This document shows positions 19,526 to 31,602 of a stretch of DNA of 64,000 bases, one piece after another. A program made the position numbers and the translations under genes. The DNA lies in NCBI RefSeq assembly GCF_028640845.1, contig NC_080546.1, positions 17,767,020 through 17,831,019 of the forward strand, read 5' to 3'. Under the pieces are notes generated by a model. That model was given only the letters and a program-made list of their open reading frames with translations, had not been told where the DNA came from and ran no database searches. This DNA comes from Ahaetulla prasina (lineage: Eukaryota > Chordata > Lepidosauria > Squamata > Colubridae). Every line of letters begins with the position of its first letter. Positions within the stretch are counted from its first letter, which is position 1.

Positions 19526-20230
19526 TACAGAAGCTGAGGGGTGTTTCATGCATAGAAGCTGAGGGGTATTTCATGCGTAGAAGCTGAGGGAGGTTCATCC
19601 GCAGAAGCTGAGGGGGGTTCATGTACAGAAGCTGAGAGGTGTTTCATGTGTAGAAGCTGAGGGTGTTTCATGTGCAGAAGCTGAGGGGGGTTCATTACAG
19701 AAGCTGAGAGGTTCATGTGTAGAAGCTGAGGGGTGTTTCATGCATAGAAGCTGAGGGGTATTTCATGCATAGAAGCTGAGGGAGGTTCATGCGCAGATGC
19801 TGAGGGTTTCATGCGTAGAAGCTGAGGGGTGTTTCATGCGTAGAAGCTGAGGGGTGTTTCATGCGTAGAAGCTGAGGGGTGTTTCATGTGTAGACGCTGA
19901 GGGGGGTTCATGTGTAGAAGCTATGGGGTGGTTCATGCACAGAAGCTGAAGGCAGTTCATGTGCAGAAGCTGAGGGAGGTTCATGCATAGAAGCTATGGG
20001 GGGGTTCATGTGCAGAAGCTATGGGGGGGGTTCATGAGCAGAAGCTGAGAGGTTCATGTGTAGAAGTTGAGGGGGGTTCGCTGAGGGAGGTTCATGTGCA
20101 GGAGCTGAGGGGTTCATGTGTAGAAGCTGTGGGTGTTTCATGCGCAGAAGCGGAGGGCGATTCATGTGAAGAAGCTGAGGGTTTCATGTGTAAAAGCGGG
20201 GGGGGAGGTTCATGCTCAGAAGCTGAGGGG
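19526..20230. repeat. Minisatellite, about 30 units of about 24 bp (TTCATGYGYAGAAGCTGAGG...)
   Basis: Units read TTCATG, four variable bases, AGAAGCTGAG, and a G-run of varied length. Spacing is 20-26 bp and averages 24. Variation is mainly in the G-run (TGAGGGGTG, TGAGGGGGG, TATGGGGGGG). The 24-bp period keeps long frames open, for example 20021-20395, which explains the repetitive ORFs. Confidence 0.93.
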
Positions 20231-21517
20231 TGTGTGTCTTTGATTGCCCTCACCATCTTGCAGCCTCCTCCCCCATTCTGCAATAGCATTTTTTTAAAAT
20301 TTTTGCATGAAATTGAAAGAACATTCAGTATTTTATTTTTGGCTCTCAAAGTTAACACCAGGTGGCAGTATTTATTTATATATTTGATCCTTTAGCTTCT
20401 GCATTTCTGTCAAAAAGGAAAAAAAAATGTCCTGATTCCAAGTCACATTTTTCTTTTGTCGGGAGCAGAAATCAAAGCCTTTGTCCCTAGTCAAATTCCA
20501 CGTGATCAGAGTGACATTGCGGAAGACTTTCCTTGGTAATGCATTTAGTTCAGGCCTCACCATCGTTCCTTTTGTGCCATCAAGACAGTGAAATCTTGCC
20601 CTAAAATATGGGTGAGCAACCCCGTGCCTCCTTCTTTTGCTAGAATGCTAGAATTATAATAACGCAACTTCTGACTTAAAAGTAGGTTAGGAAGCTATGG
20701 AAAAAAAGTATTCTGTAATTCATTCTCTATTGGTTTGCACACCTATAAGACTCTCACTTGTCTTTAAAAAAAAAAAAAGCAAAAATTCCACTGGTACCTG
20801 TTCTCCAATGTGATCATTGGCTTCTGTATAAAATCCTCCAATCCCCCTCAAAAAAAAAAAAAAAAAAAAAGGAGAGATTTTTTTAATGCATTTATTTAGC
20901 ATATTGCAAGGAGGGAGGAAATAAAGGAGGAGGGAGTAAGAGAGGGAGCTTTTAGCTGTTGAAATGAACTGTTCCAGCCATAAACTGCAGTGTCTCTGTT
21001 ATAAGCTTTGTTGTTGGGAAGAGAGATGTGGCAAACAGTATAATTGCTCTTTGCAAATTAAGAGCTTCATACAAAAGTTCTAGAACTCGAAAGAGTTCAC
21101 ACTTTACTCGTGGTTATTTTGTTTATAAAAATCCTGATGCAGCCAGATTCTATTATTATGAAAGCATCTTGATATATAAGACAAAGCTGAAATATTCTAT
21201 CATTTTAGAAAAGTGGCTTGGTTTTTGTGAGATAGAGGTACTGAAAATGTTAACCTCTTAAGCATGGATGTGTTGTTGAATCGGCAAAAACGTTGACATA
21301 TTAAGGAAAACCAAAATTCCTTATTCTTCTCCATATTATTGTTCTATCAGCATTAAAGTTGGCTAGACGACTTTTATTGTCTGGCTCAGAGAATAAAATA
21401 CCACTTCTAATGCCTCTTTCTCCCACTTAGACAAAGATCTGGAATTCAGATCTATAAAAGGGAATGTGTGCTTGTGATGGGGTTGTGTCCAGCCACTGGA
21501 CAAATTTGTACTTAGAT
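20231..21517. other. Intergenic stretch without recognised genes
   Basis: AT-rich, with two long A runs near 20766 and 20850. No coding or repeat identity recognised. Confidence 0.4.
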
Positions 21518-21652
21518 CAGGGGTCTCCAACCTTGGCAACTTTAAGCCTGGAGGACTTCAACTCCCAGAATTCCCCAGACAGCAAAGCTGGCTGGGGAAT
21601 TCTAGGAGTTGAAGTCCTCCAGGCTTAAAGTTGTCAAGGTTGGAGACCCCTG
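21518..21652. mobile_element. Family P palindromic hAT-like MITE with 8-bp target duplication
   Basis: Starts CAGGGGTCTCCAACCTTGG, ends CCAAGGTTGGAGACCCCTG after a stem with centre AGCAAAGCTGGCT, and is flanked by ACTTAGAT at 21510-21517 and 21653-21660. Arms are nearly identical, so the copy looks young. Confidence 0.93.
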
Positions 21653-21814
21653 ACTTAGATAACCTTGCAGGCCGGTTGGTTAACGCCCAAAGTACAGTCA
21701 TGTGGCCTAGCTGTCAGAACTGTGAATCCAAGTCCATTGTAACACTAAGTGACCTGTCATAGATAGAGGACTACCTCAAATCTGTGGAATTTGGGAAACT
21801 AAGACTGGTCATTG

Positions 21815-22030
21815 CTTAGAGTGGTATGGTGCCCTAGAGGTGGAGCTCTCTCCTCACAATCAGGAGGCTGTGAGTTCGAACCTAGGTAGACGCAGATATT
21901 TTTCTCTCTGAGCACAATGAGAATTTATCTGCTGAACAAAACTCCACATTGGCAAGAGGAAGGGCATCGGCCAGTAAACGCTCAGCTCCATTCAGGTGCC
22001 CAGACTCCATCCTGCAAGGGATTATGGGGT
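21815..22030 (+). mobile_element. tRNA-derived SINE fragment
   Basis: GGTGCCCTAGAGGTGGAGCT, then CAATCAGGAGGCTGTGAGTTCGAACCT carries a B-box-like GTTCGAACC. Followed by GAAGGGCATCGGCCAGTAAA. The same family lies reversed at 42665-42838. Confidence 0.65.
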
Positions 22031-22058
22031 CGTTAAATGATAAATCATTGCTTCATAT

Positions 22059-22348
22059 CAGTGGTGGGTTTCAAATTTTTTTTACTACTGGTTCTGTGGG
22101 TGTGGCTTGGTGGGCGTGGCTTGGTGGGCATGGCAGGGGAAGGATACTGTCAAATCTCCATTCCTACTCATTTCCAGGGGAAGGATACTGCAAAATCCCC
22201 ATTTCCTCCCGATCAGCTGGGCCTTGGGAGGCAGAGAATAGATGGGGGCGGGGCCAGTCAGAATTTTTACTACCGGTTCTCTGAACTACTCAAACTTTCC
22301 GATACCGGTTCTCCAGAACTGGTCAGAACCTGCTGAAATCCACTTATG
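22059..22348. mobile_element. Family B hAT-like MITE with 8-bp target duplication
   Basis: Starts CAGTGGTGGGTTTCAAATTT, ends CTGCTGAAATCCACTTATG, and is flanked by CTTCATAT at 22051-22058 and 22349-22356. Interior has GGGTGTGGCTTGGTGGGCG and paired ACCGGTTCTC blocks. Confidence 0.9.
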
Positions 22349-22629
22349 CTTCATATGCTTAGAAACATTGAGTTACTACTGCTGGTTTTGCTACATTGGC
22401 CTAACTGATAAGCTCATCAATCCCCAAGAGAGGATAACTGATTGAAGACCTTCTCCTCCACCTCAGAGTTATCATTGTCTAGATTTTGTTCTTCGAAGCG
22501 GCTTTTGAATACATAAACATGATTTTCGTGCTGCTGGTTGCTTATTTACAAAATGGCTTCCAAGAAAGGTGTGGCCAATTACAAAATATGTATTGGAAAG
22601 CTGATTGGAGAGGCAGCTCCCTGTTCTTC

Positions 22630-23749
22630 ATAGCATACTATATGAAGCCGTTGGGTGAGATCATCAGTGGCTTTGGGGTGAGATACCAGCTGTACGCTGA
22701 TGACACCCAGCTGTACTTCTCCACCCCAGGCCACCCCAATAAAGCTGTTGAAGTGCTGTCCCGATGCGTGGAAGCCGTACGGGTCTGGATGGGGAGAAAC
22801 AGGCTCAAGCTTAATCCCTCCAAGACGGAGTGGCTGTGGATGCCGGCACCCCGATTCAGTCAGCTGCAGCCGCGGCTGACTGTTGGAGGCGAGTTATTGG
22901 CCCCAAAGGATAGGGTGCGCAACTTAGGTGTCCTCCTGGATGAACGGCTGAAGATCATTTGAACGGTTTGAAGATCATTTGACGGCCGTCTCCAGGGGGG
23001 CCTTCCACCAGGTTCGCCTGGTTCGGCAGTTGCGCCCCTTCCTTGATCGGGATGCCTTGTGCACGGTCACTCATGTGCTCGTTACCTCTCGCCTGGATTA
23101 TTGTAATGCTCTCTACATGGGGCTCCCCTTGAAGTGCACTCGGAGGCTTCAGTTAGTCCAGAATGCAGCTGCGCGGGTGATAGAGGGAGCTCCGCGTAGC
23201 TCCCATATAACACCGCTCCTGCGCAGACTGCACTGGCTGCCTGTGGCCTTTCGAGTGCGCTTTAAGGTGTTGGTTACGACCTTTAAAGCGCTCCATGGCT
23301 TAGGGCCTGGGTACTTACGGGACCGCCTGCTGTTACCACATGCCTCCCACCGACCCGTACGCTCTCACAGAGAGGGACTTCTCAGGGTGCCGTCCGCCAA
23401 GCAATGTCGGCTGGCGGCCCCCAGGGGAAGGTCCTTCTCTGTGGGGGCTCCCACACTCTGGAACGAACTTCCCCCGGGTTTACGCCAAATACCTGACCTT
23501 CGGACATTCCGTCGCGAACTGAAGACGCATCTTTTTATTTGCGCGGGGCTGTCTTGAATTTTATCTTTTATCAATTTTTAAACGGGGTTTTTAGTATGGA
23601 AATTTTTTAATGTTAGGCTAATTTAAATAAGTTTTTTAAATGGTATTTTAATCTGTATATTGTATTGTTTTATCTTGCCTGTACACCGCCCTGAGTCCTT
23701 CGGGAGAAGGGCGGTATAAAAATCAAATAAATAAATAAATAAATAAATA
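22630..23749 (+). mobile_element. L2-like LINE 3' half with reverse-transcriptase remnant
   Basis: Encodes the RT catalytic YADD (YQLYADDTQLYFS, near 22695), then LKLNPSKTEWLW, RNLGVLLDERLK, SRLDYCNALYMGLP and the C-terminal LWNELPPGLRQIPDL. A short direct duplication near 22950-22980 (TTGAAGATCATTTGA twice) breaks the frame. The 3' end has the stem CCGCCCTGAGTCC...GGGCGGTATAAA and an (AAATA)n tail. Not intact. Confidence 0.92.
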
Positions 23750-24745
23750 CCATTCCTTAATTTAAATGGGTCTCTCTTGTTTGCACAAATAAGCATGTAG
23801 ACAAAGAACTAACTGCAGCCATCTTCCTTTTATTTTATTTTTTAAGTAAAGGTGATGCTAGATTGGCCCTGCCTTATTCATTCATGACCCAAAGAGAGAC
23901 ATGAGCAGAGTATATTGCTCTATAAATAACCTACAGTTAAATTACGATTAGGAGAAGAACTTATTTTTGCAGTTTGGGGGATATCATATAGTATATTGCT
24001 TTCAGGTTTTGGATGGCATTCTCTCCTTATTGAATCTCATAAGCTGAAATGATTCAGCTAAGACTGGATGGTTCTGTCCCCTTATGTAATTATTGCCTAA
24101 GCAGAGTTTATTATAACTTTTCTTACTTTGTTCTTTTTAACACTTAATCAGGTTGAAAGAAGTGAGATATCCTTGGAGGTTTTTAAAGAATTCTGAGACC
24201 ATATGCCAAAAGCCTCAGGAAGACAATTAGCAGAGCTGGTCTAAGTATAAATCTGTTTAGATAAAATATGCAGAAGAAAAAGATGAGCAGCTAATGAAGT
24301 GTGCATTGACATAACCCAGTTCCTCCTTTTATAAGCAAAGTTAAAGCGGTGACCAAAACTTACATTAGTCTGATGTTGCAAGGAAAGATATATTGAAATT
24401 CTGACGTAACCACTTTGTTAGGGCCTCTTGTCCATGAATTACAGAGACAAAAAGGTTATTAATAAATGTCAGATACAGTAGCGGCTTGTGTTTATGTAAG
24501 CTTGAGAATCATCATTTTAAGTCAACTGTAAAGATATTTTATTTGTTTGTTAAAATAAATTTATATGGCCATCCAATTCACTCTCAGTGACTCTGGGCGG
24601 CTTACACAGATAAAAGCCCAATATGAAAACAATAATAACTAACTACCCCCAATCTTATCTCCATAGGGATGATGTTCTACAGGAGGGAACCCTTAACAGC
24701 TTTAAAACTCTATGCATAACTTTATTAAGACTTCATCCATACATC
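23750..24745. other. Intergenic stretch, mostly unrecognised
   Basis: A fragment at about 24545-24650 (CTCTGGGCGGCTTACACAG, reversed) resembles a LINE 3' stem. The rest is unassigned. Confidence 0.4.
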
Positions 24746-25350
24746 TGATGAAATGAGATGATAGAACGGTAAACCAGGGGAACTGCTTGCCTTCAGAAGT
24801 TGTGGGTGCTCGATCACTGGAGGCTTTTAAAAAGAGAGAACCATTTGTCTGAAATGGGCAGTGATGGCTAACCTTTTCCGGACTGGAATGACCATGTGTG
24901 CCTGAACCGTCAAAATTCAATGCGTGTGTGGGCCCTGTGTATGCACCTCCCTGCGCATGCATGCACCCCACCCCACGCATGCACACGCGGCCCCTGCATG
25001 TACCCCGCCACCACGCATGTGTGGGCCCCTGCATGCGTCCTCCCATGCATGCACCCCCCCTGCATGCATCCCTCCCCCCGCATGAGCCCCTCCTCCACAC
25101 ATGCGTGCATGCCACCGTATGCGCCCTGTCCCCGCACAGGTGTGTGGCAGAGACCCGAAGACCAGCTGGCTGGCGGGAGGCACGCGCACATGGGCAGCAG
25201 AGCTGAACTGGGGCGACAGCTCGCATGCCATCAGAGAGGGCGCTGTGTGTCTGGCACTTGTGCCATAGGTCTTCCATCAGAGGTATAGGGTTTCCTGGTT
25301 GAGCAAGGGGTTGGTCCGAGGTCCCTTCAAACTCTGCTATTCTGTTAATT
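24746..25350 (+). mobile_element. CR1 LINE 3' end interrupted by a family E MITE
   Basis: TTCAGAAGTTGTGGGTGCTC through CCATTTGTCTGAAATGG, then after the insertion GTATAGGGTTTCCTGGTTGA and GGTCCCTTCAAACTCTGC, form the end of a CR1 copy in plus orientation. Confidence 0.82.
24859..25280. mobile_element. Family E hAT-like MITE, rich in TGCATGC
   Basis: Starts CAGTGATGGCTAACCTTTTC like the copy at 30262 (which has an 8-bp duplication). The interior repeats CATGCATGC and CACGCATGTG. Overlapping Cys/His-rich ORFs on both strands (24702-25288) come from these repeats. The target duplication is not clear here. Confidence 0.7.
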
Positions 25351-25789
25351 GAACGCCAGAAAAGCTTATGTAAAAATGTGTTTATTAACGTTTAAGTGCT
25401 ACAAGACTCGGATTTCTTTAAGAATAAATGTCTCAATAGTTCCCAAAAGTAAAGTTTTTTTAAAAAATCACATTTTCAACTAAAAGAAAAAATGTAAAAT
25501 GTGGACTGCTATAATCCCAAGAAGCCAATGTATCTGTTCTAATACTAGGATATGATAGACTCCTACTTCCTTTGTGTTTCAATTGAGTCCAGGTGACCAT
25601 TATCTTTATATTATGCCCATTCATGTGATTTTTTTTTAAATAAATGGCATATCAGTCAAGTTCCAGATGAACTGCTCTGAAGACTTCCAGGAATTGTTTG
25701 CTTGTTCTCCAACCTGCAACCTTTCAAATATATTAGACTGCAAATTCCAGAATTAAGAGCCAACGTGGCAAAGAATTCTGGGAGTAATA

Positions 25790-26133
25790 CAGTGAGGGGT
25801 TTCAAATTTTTTTACTACCGGTTCTGTGGGTGTGGCTTGGTGGGTGTGGCATGGCTTGGTGGGCGTGCCTTGGTGAGCAGGGGAAGGATACTGTAAAAAC
25901 TCCATTCCTACCCTACTCCAGGGGAAGGATATTGTAAAATCTCCATTCCTACCCCACTCCAGCAGGAGGTTACTGCAAAATCCCCATTTCCTCCCAATCA
26001 GCTGGGAATTGGGAGGCAGAGAGTAGATGGGGGCGGGGCCAGTAAAAATATTTACTACCGGTTCTCCAAACTATTCAAAATTTCTGCTACCGGTTCTCCA
26101 GAACTGGTCAGAACTTGCTGAAACCCACCTCTG
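25790..26133. mobile_element. Family B hAT-like MITE with 8-bp target duplication
   Basis: Starts CAGTGAGGGGTTTCAAATTT, ends GCTGAAACCCACCTCTG, and is flanked by GAGTAATA at 25782-25789 and 26134-26141. Confidence 0.9.
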
Positions 26134-26141
26134 GAGTAATA

Positions 26142-26940
26142 GCCTCAATTTATCTGGAAAGGGTCAGTTAGAAAACATGTTTTATGTGATATAATATCTA
26201 AGTTTGACATCTTATCCTCCTTGGAAGATTTCTGTAGATTCTATAATATAAAAGGCCCATTTTTATTTTTTTTTAGTTAGAAAGTCCAATTAGGCCAAGA
26301 AAAAAAATCACTTGTCAAGCATGCTACATTCCATTGTAAAGACAAGGAGGAATCTTTTTTTATGGCTCTTAACGCGATTAAACAAATGAGGCCTACTGGA
26401 ATGGAACAGAGTTGGATTTCTGAAGGAGTTTTAACAAGCTTGGCTAAGTTCAGAAGGTCCATTAATAAGCCAAAAAATAGACATGGAAGAAAACCATAGA
26501 AGGCAAGAGATTCAGTGATTCACTATGATGACAAGAACAATTTAAAAAAAACACACAAAAGAAAACAGAGAATGCTGAAATAAATGTCATATAGTCTTTA
26601 ATGGGCTCATTAGTTTTCTTGTTTACGTTTTGAAATTTACTGGTTTTGGAAAGCAGCATCCCTGATACTTTTAGCCTTCCCCCAGATTGATGGCCTTAAG
26701 ATATTCAGCAACTCCAATTCCCAGAATTCCTAGCAATAACCCAAGGGCATCTGGTAGGGGAAGGATGCATTACATTTAACATGGAAAGATTTTAAAATAC
26801 TGGTGGGGAATGGGCAGGAAGGAAAGGAGAATATACACCATGCTGTGTAAAGAGGCACAAGTCATACTCTTTGAATGACCACGGCAAAAAGCTAAGCTAT
26901 AGTTTTAAAACCTACACTTAGATAAAAATACCTATTGAAT
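26142..26940. other. Intergenic stretch without recognised genes
   Basis: AT-rich; short degenerate coding-like frames near 26277-26660 carry stops in every candidate and match no family I know. Possibly an old LINE fragment. Confidence 0.35.
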
Positions 26941-27090
26941 ACAGGTAGTCCTCAACTTATGACCACAATATGAGCCCAAAATGTTGCTAAGTGGAGACAA
27001 CTGTTAAGTGAATGTTGCCTCATTTTATGACCTTTCTTGCCATAGTTGCTAAGTGAAACTTTGCAGCTGATAAGTTAGTAACCTGGTTAT
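26941..27090. mobile_element. Family A element, truncated
   Basis: Begins ACAGGTAGTCCTCAACTTATGACC and has TTGCCATAGTTGCTAAGTG, but stops after about 150 bp. Confidence 0.65.
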
Positions 27091-27189
27091 AACTTGAGCT
27101 GGGGTTGTGCAAGAATACATCAAAATGAAATCCAGGCAGCTGTGAGGAAAGGAGATTTAATTGTTCTCAACGGCAAAGATGGGGTAGCT

Positions 27190-28938
27190 ACAGAGAACAT
27201 TTATTTTATTTTTATTTATTTTATTTATTTATTTGTCACAACAGTATATATAAGCATTAACCAAAGCTTTTTTCAGCATAAGCATGAAATAACTATACAA
27301 TAAATAATGATCCAATGATCCATTTGTTAAGCTACTGAAGTTCGCAGATGACACAACAGTGATTGGTCTCATTCGGGTTAATGACGAATCCGCATATAGA
27401 CGAGAGGTCGAACGACTAGCCTTGTGGTGCAACCAAAACAATCTGGAACTGAACACACTCAAAACCGTAGAAATGGTGGTAGACTTTAGGAAAAACCCTT
27501 CCATACTTCCACCTCTCACAATACTTGACAACACAGTATCAACAGTAGAAACCTTCAAATTTCTGGGTTCTATCATATCGCAAGATCTCAAATGGACAGC
27601 TAACATCAAAAACATCATTAAAAAAGGACAACAAAGAATGTTCTTTCTGCGCCAACTCAGTAAGCTCAAACTGCCCAAGGAGCTGCTGATCCAATTCTAC
27701 AGAGGAATTATTGAGTCTGTCATTTGCACCTCTATAACTGTCTGGTTCGGTTCTGCAACCCAACAAGAAAACACAGACTTCAGAGGATAATTAGAACTGC
27801 AGAAAAATAATTGCTACCAACTTGCCTTCCATTGAGGACCTGTATACTGCACGAATCAAGAAGAGGGCCGTGAAAATATTTGCAGATCCCTCGCATCCTG
27901 GACATAAACTGTTTCAACTCCTACCCTCAAACGACGCTATAGAGCACTGCACACCAGAACAACTAGACACAAGAACAGTTTTTTCCCGAAGGCCATCACT
28001 CTGCTAAACAAATAATTCCCTCAACACTGTCAGACTATTTACTGAATCTGCACTACTATTAATCGTTTCATAGTTCCCATCACCAATCTCTTTCCACTTA
28101 TGACTGTATGACTATAACTTGTTGCTGGCAATCCTTATGATTTATATTGATATATTGATCATCAATTGTGTTGTAAATGTTGTACCTTGATGAACGTATC
28201 TTTTCTTTTATGTACACTGAGAGTATATGCACCAAGACAAATTCCTTGTGTGTCCAATCACACTTGGCTAATAAAATTCTATTCTATTCTATTCTATTCT
28301 ATTCTATTCTATTCTATTCTATAAGCATATATATAAGCATAAGTATGTAATAACTATATTAATTGGATATAATGAAAGGAAACAATAGGGCAGGAACGGT
28401 AGGCACTCTTGTGCTCTTATGCATGCCGCTTACAGTCCTCTTAGGAATGGGTAAGGTCAATAATAGATAGTTTTTGGTTAAAGATTTTGGGATTTTGAGA
28501 AGAGACCACAGAGTCAGGTAGTGTGTTCCAAGTATTAACAACTCTGCTACTAAAGTCATATTTTCTGCAATCAAGATTGGAGCGGTTAACATTAAGTTTA
28601 AATCTATTGTGTGCTTCTGTATTGCTGCAATTGAAGCTGAAGTAGTCTTCAACAGGAAGGACATTGTAATAGATGATTCTATGAGTTAAGCTCAGGTCAT
28701 GCTGAAGGCGGCGGAGTTCTAAATTTTCTAATCCCAGAATTTCAAGTCTGCTGGCATAAGGTATTTTGTTGCATTCGGAGGAGTGGAGAACTCTTCTTGT
28801 AAAGTATTTCTGGACATGCTCAATTGTATTAATGTCTGAAATGAGGTGTGGGTTCCAGACAGGCGAGCTGTATTCAATAATTGGTCTTACAAATGTTTTG
28901 TATGCTCTGGTTAGTAGTGTAATATTTCTGGAGAAGAA
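27190..28938 (-). mobile_element. Jockey/CR1-like LINE 3' portion (family X) interrupted by a snake CR1
   Basis: The left piece (27190-27306, AT-rich tail and TATATAAGCATTAACC...) and the right piece (28321-28938) align in order to the uninterrupted copy at 32750-33312. In frame-shifted form the right piece encodes RLEILGLENLELRRLQHDLS, YYNVLPVEDYFSFNC and VVNTWNTLPDSV, an RT C-terminal region. The interruption is 27307-28320. Confidence 0.85.
27307..28320 (+). mobile_element. Snake CR1-type LINE 3' portion with (ATTCT)n tail
   Basis: Encodes the RT segment KFADDTTVIGLIRVND, then NNLELNTLKTVEMVVDFRK, FKFLGSIISQDLKW, FYRGIIESVICTSITVWFG to 27790, a frameshift, then SIEDLYTARIKKRAVKIF to 28007. 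The 3' UTR and about nine ATTCT units follow, ending at 28320. It is the longest copy of the family whose tails flank the FAM13A promoter. Not intact. Confidence 0.9.
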
Positions 28939-29067
28939 ATATTAGAAGAAATAATAACATGTGGTTACAAAAGGGCTGTTGTATAGGGGAGCTTGTCCTG
29001 GGTATGGGTCTTGAGGGGTGTGATGTGTGAATGTGCTGGTTCCTAGGATGACATCATAGGGGAATGT

Positions 29068-29969
29068 GCTGTGGATGCCGGCATCCCGGTACAGTCAGCT
29101 GCAGCCGCGGCTGACTGTTGGCCCCAATGGAGAGGGTGCGCAACTTGGGCGTTCTCCTGGATGGACGGCTGTCCTTTGAAGACCATTTGATGGCCGTCTC
29201 CAGGAGAGCTTTTTACCAGGTTTGCCTGGTTCACCAGTTGCGCCCCTTTCTAGACCGGGATGCCCTATGCACGGTCACTCACGCTCTCGTGACATCTCGT
29301 CTGGATTACTGCAATGCTCTCTACATGGGGCTCCCCTTGAGGAGCACCCGGAGACTCCAGTTAGTTCAGAATGCAGCTGCGCGGGTGATAGAGGGAGCCC
29401 CTCGTGGCTCCCATGTGACACCTCTCCTGCGCAGACTGCACTGGCTACCTGTGGCCTTCCGGGTGGGCTTCAAGGTTTTGGTAATTATCTTCAAAGCGCT
29501 CCATGGCATAAGGCCGGGTTACTTACGGGACTGTCTGCTGCCACCGATTGCCTCTCACGACCCGTGCGCTCTCACAGGGAGGGACTCCTCAGGGTGCCGT
29601 CAGCCAGGCAGTGCCGACTGGCGACACCCAGGGGAAGGGCCTTTTCTGTGGGGGCTCCCACCCTCTGGAACGAACTTCCCCCAGGACTTCGCCAACTTCC
29701 TGACCTTCGAACCTTCCGCCGCGAGCTTAAGACACATCTATTTATTTGCGCAGGACTGGACTAGAATTTTTAAATTTTTAATTTGGTTTTAATGGGGTTT
29801 TATTATTTGTATTTCTATTTTAAATATTCGGCCTTATTTAATAAGTTTTTTAATTGTTGTTTTATCCTGTATTTATATGTATGTTTTATTCTGGCTGTAA
29901 ACCGCCCTGAGTCCCTAGGGAGATAGGGCAGTATAAAAATGCGAAAAATAAATAAATAAATAAATAAAT
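29068..29969 (+). mobile_element. L2-like LINE 3' portion
   Basis: Collinear with 22840-23749 apart from a small deletion after CTGACTGTTGG near 29118. Encodes RNLGVLLDGRLSFEDHL, SRLDYCNALYMGLPL, LWNELPPGLRQLPDLR over two frames. Ends with CCGCCCTGAGTCC and (AAATA)n. Confidence 0.9.
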
Positions 29970-30261
29970 GTGTAAGTACGTGTCATCTGTGGTGTTTATT
30001 GTGGTGAACATGCAATTTTGCTGAGAGACAGTTTATATTAATTCTGTTTGTGTTTACAGACTTTCTTTGATCTGTGCATTCAGTCTGGGTAATGTATTTG
30101 AGGGTTTAAGGAACTTTGAGTAAAGGATTTTCCCCCCATTTGCTATTTTTTATTTGATTAACTTAGTTTTAGCTTAGCTGTCAATTATCTAGAGCAGACT
30201 CTGATTCTCAATCCATTGTGGATTTTGTTAAGGTCTACGGGAAGATGGAGACAGTTTAAGG
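29970..30261. other. Intergenic stretch without recognised features
   Basis: AT-rich DNA between LINE and MITE; nothing recognised. Confidence 0.35.
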
Positions 30262-30627
30262 CCGTGATGGCGAAGCTATGGCATGCATGCCACAGGTGGC
30301 ACATGGAGCCATATCAGTGGGCACGCGAGTGTTGCCGTAGCTCAGCTCTGGTGCACATGCGCACACCGGCCAGCTGATTTTCGGGCCTTCCGGGCACACT
30401 GGGAGTTGGCAAATGGCAAACTTCTGGAGCCTGGGGAGGGCAAAAAACAGGCCTACCAGGCCCACCGTGCCACCGTGTGTCAAAAGCGGCGGGAATGCAG
30501 GGGGGGTCACACGCACATGCATGGGGGGGCGGACGCATTGAATTATGGGTGTGGGCACCCATATGCGCGACCCCCCTGCACTTCCCCCACTTTTGGCACG
30601 CAACGGCAAAAAGGTTAGCCGTCACTG
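30262..30627. mobile_element. Family E hAT-like MITE with 8-bp target duplication
   Basis: Starts CCGTGATGGCGAAGCTATGG, ends AAAAAGGTTAGCCGTCACTG, and is flanked by GTTTAAGG at 30254-30261 and 30628-30635. Confidence 0.85.
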
Positions 30628-30740
30628 GTTTAAGGAATAAAATATATTTTGATATAAAATATATGCCACACTAATTTGGTAATGAAACTGCAAGTACACC
30701 ACCAAGCTCAGAGAACACCAAAGACCCCATATCATATCTA

Positions 30741-31222
30741 CCGTGTTTCCCTGAAAATACAACCTACTCAGAAAGTAAGCCGTAGCTTGATTTTTTTCAT
30801 GTGTGACCAATATAAGCCTTACCCCCAAAATTAAGACCTTACCCACTCCAGGGTGCACAGGTAAAAATTAAGCTAGGGTGGCATGGAACTGTCCTACTAC
30901 CTTCGGACAGTTGCAGCCAGGCCTCGTACACCTTGGCCCATTTCTTCTGCAGCTGGCAAGGCTTTCCTGAAGGCCTCTGTAGCCCATAGCAGAGCTCTGG
31001 ATCGATCTGTTATCAGCTGCAGAGTCCTTCAGGAAAACCTTGCTGGCCTTGCCTGATGAAGAAGTTCCTGAAGGCCTCTGGTAGTGAAAAAGAGGCCGGG
31101 GAGGGGGGCACGTGCACAAGTGAAGTGAGCCAATGGACGACATCCCTCCTGAAAATAAGACCTGGTACTTTTTTTGGTGGAGAAAAATTTAAGATAGGGT
31201 CTTATTTTTGGGGAAACATGGG
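30741..31222. mobile_element. Family D element flanked by TA
   Basis: Left CCGTGTTTCCCTGAAAATAC and right CTTATTTTTGGGGAAACATGG are inverted repeats directly flanked by TA at 30739-30740 and 31223-31224. TA duplication is typical of Tc1/mariner transposition. Confidence 0.75.
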
Positions 31223-31244
31223 TAGAAACTGCTGGGGTTCCCCC

Positions 31245-31594
31245 CAGTTGTGGGTTTCAATTTTTTTTCCTACCAGTTCTGTGGGTGTGGCTTGCTGGGT
31301 GTGGTATTGTGTGAGGAGTGTGGCTTGGTGGGTGTAGCAGGGGAAGGATACTGTAAAGTCTCCATTCCCACCTCACTCCAGGGGAAGGGTACTGTAAAAT
31401 CTCCATTCCCACCCCGCTCCAGGGGAAGGTTACTGCAAAAGTCCCCATTTCCTCCCGATCAGCTGGGACTCGGGAGGCAGAGAATAGATAGGGGCGAGGC
31501 CAGTCAGAATTTTTACTACCGGTTCTCCGAACTACTCAAAATTTCCGTTACTGGTTCTCTGGAACTGGTCAGAACCTGCTGAAACCCACCTCAG
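31245..31594. mobile_element. Family B hAT-like MITE with 8-bp target duplication
   Basis: Starts CAGTTGTGGGTTTCAATTTT, ends TGCTGAAACCCACCTCAG, and is flanked by GTTCCCCC at 31237-31244 and 31595-31602. Confidence 0.9.
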
Positions 31595-31602
31595 GTTCCC
31601 CC

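Noticed and set aside
19526..20230. CRISPR-like array (regular short repeats)
   Set aside because: Vertebrate DNA; units are directly abutting with variable G-runs and no unique spacers.
20021..20395. Repetitive ORF encoding AEAEG/CVEAEG-like repeats
   Set aside because: It reads through the 24-bp minisatellite. The open frame follows from the repeat period being a multiple of three.
24702..25288. Several overlapping Cys/His-rich ORFs of 90-190 codons
   Set aside because: They overlap on both strands of a TGCATGC-rich MITE. No domain is recognisable.
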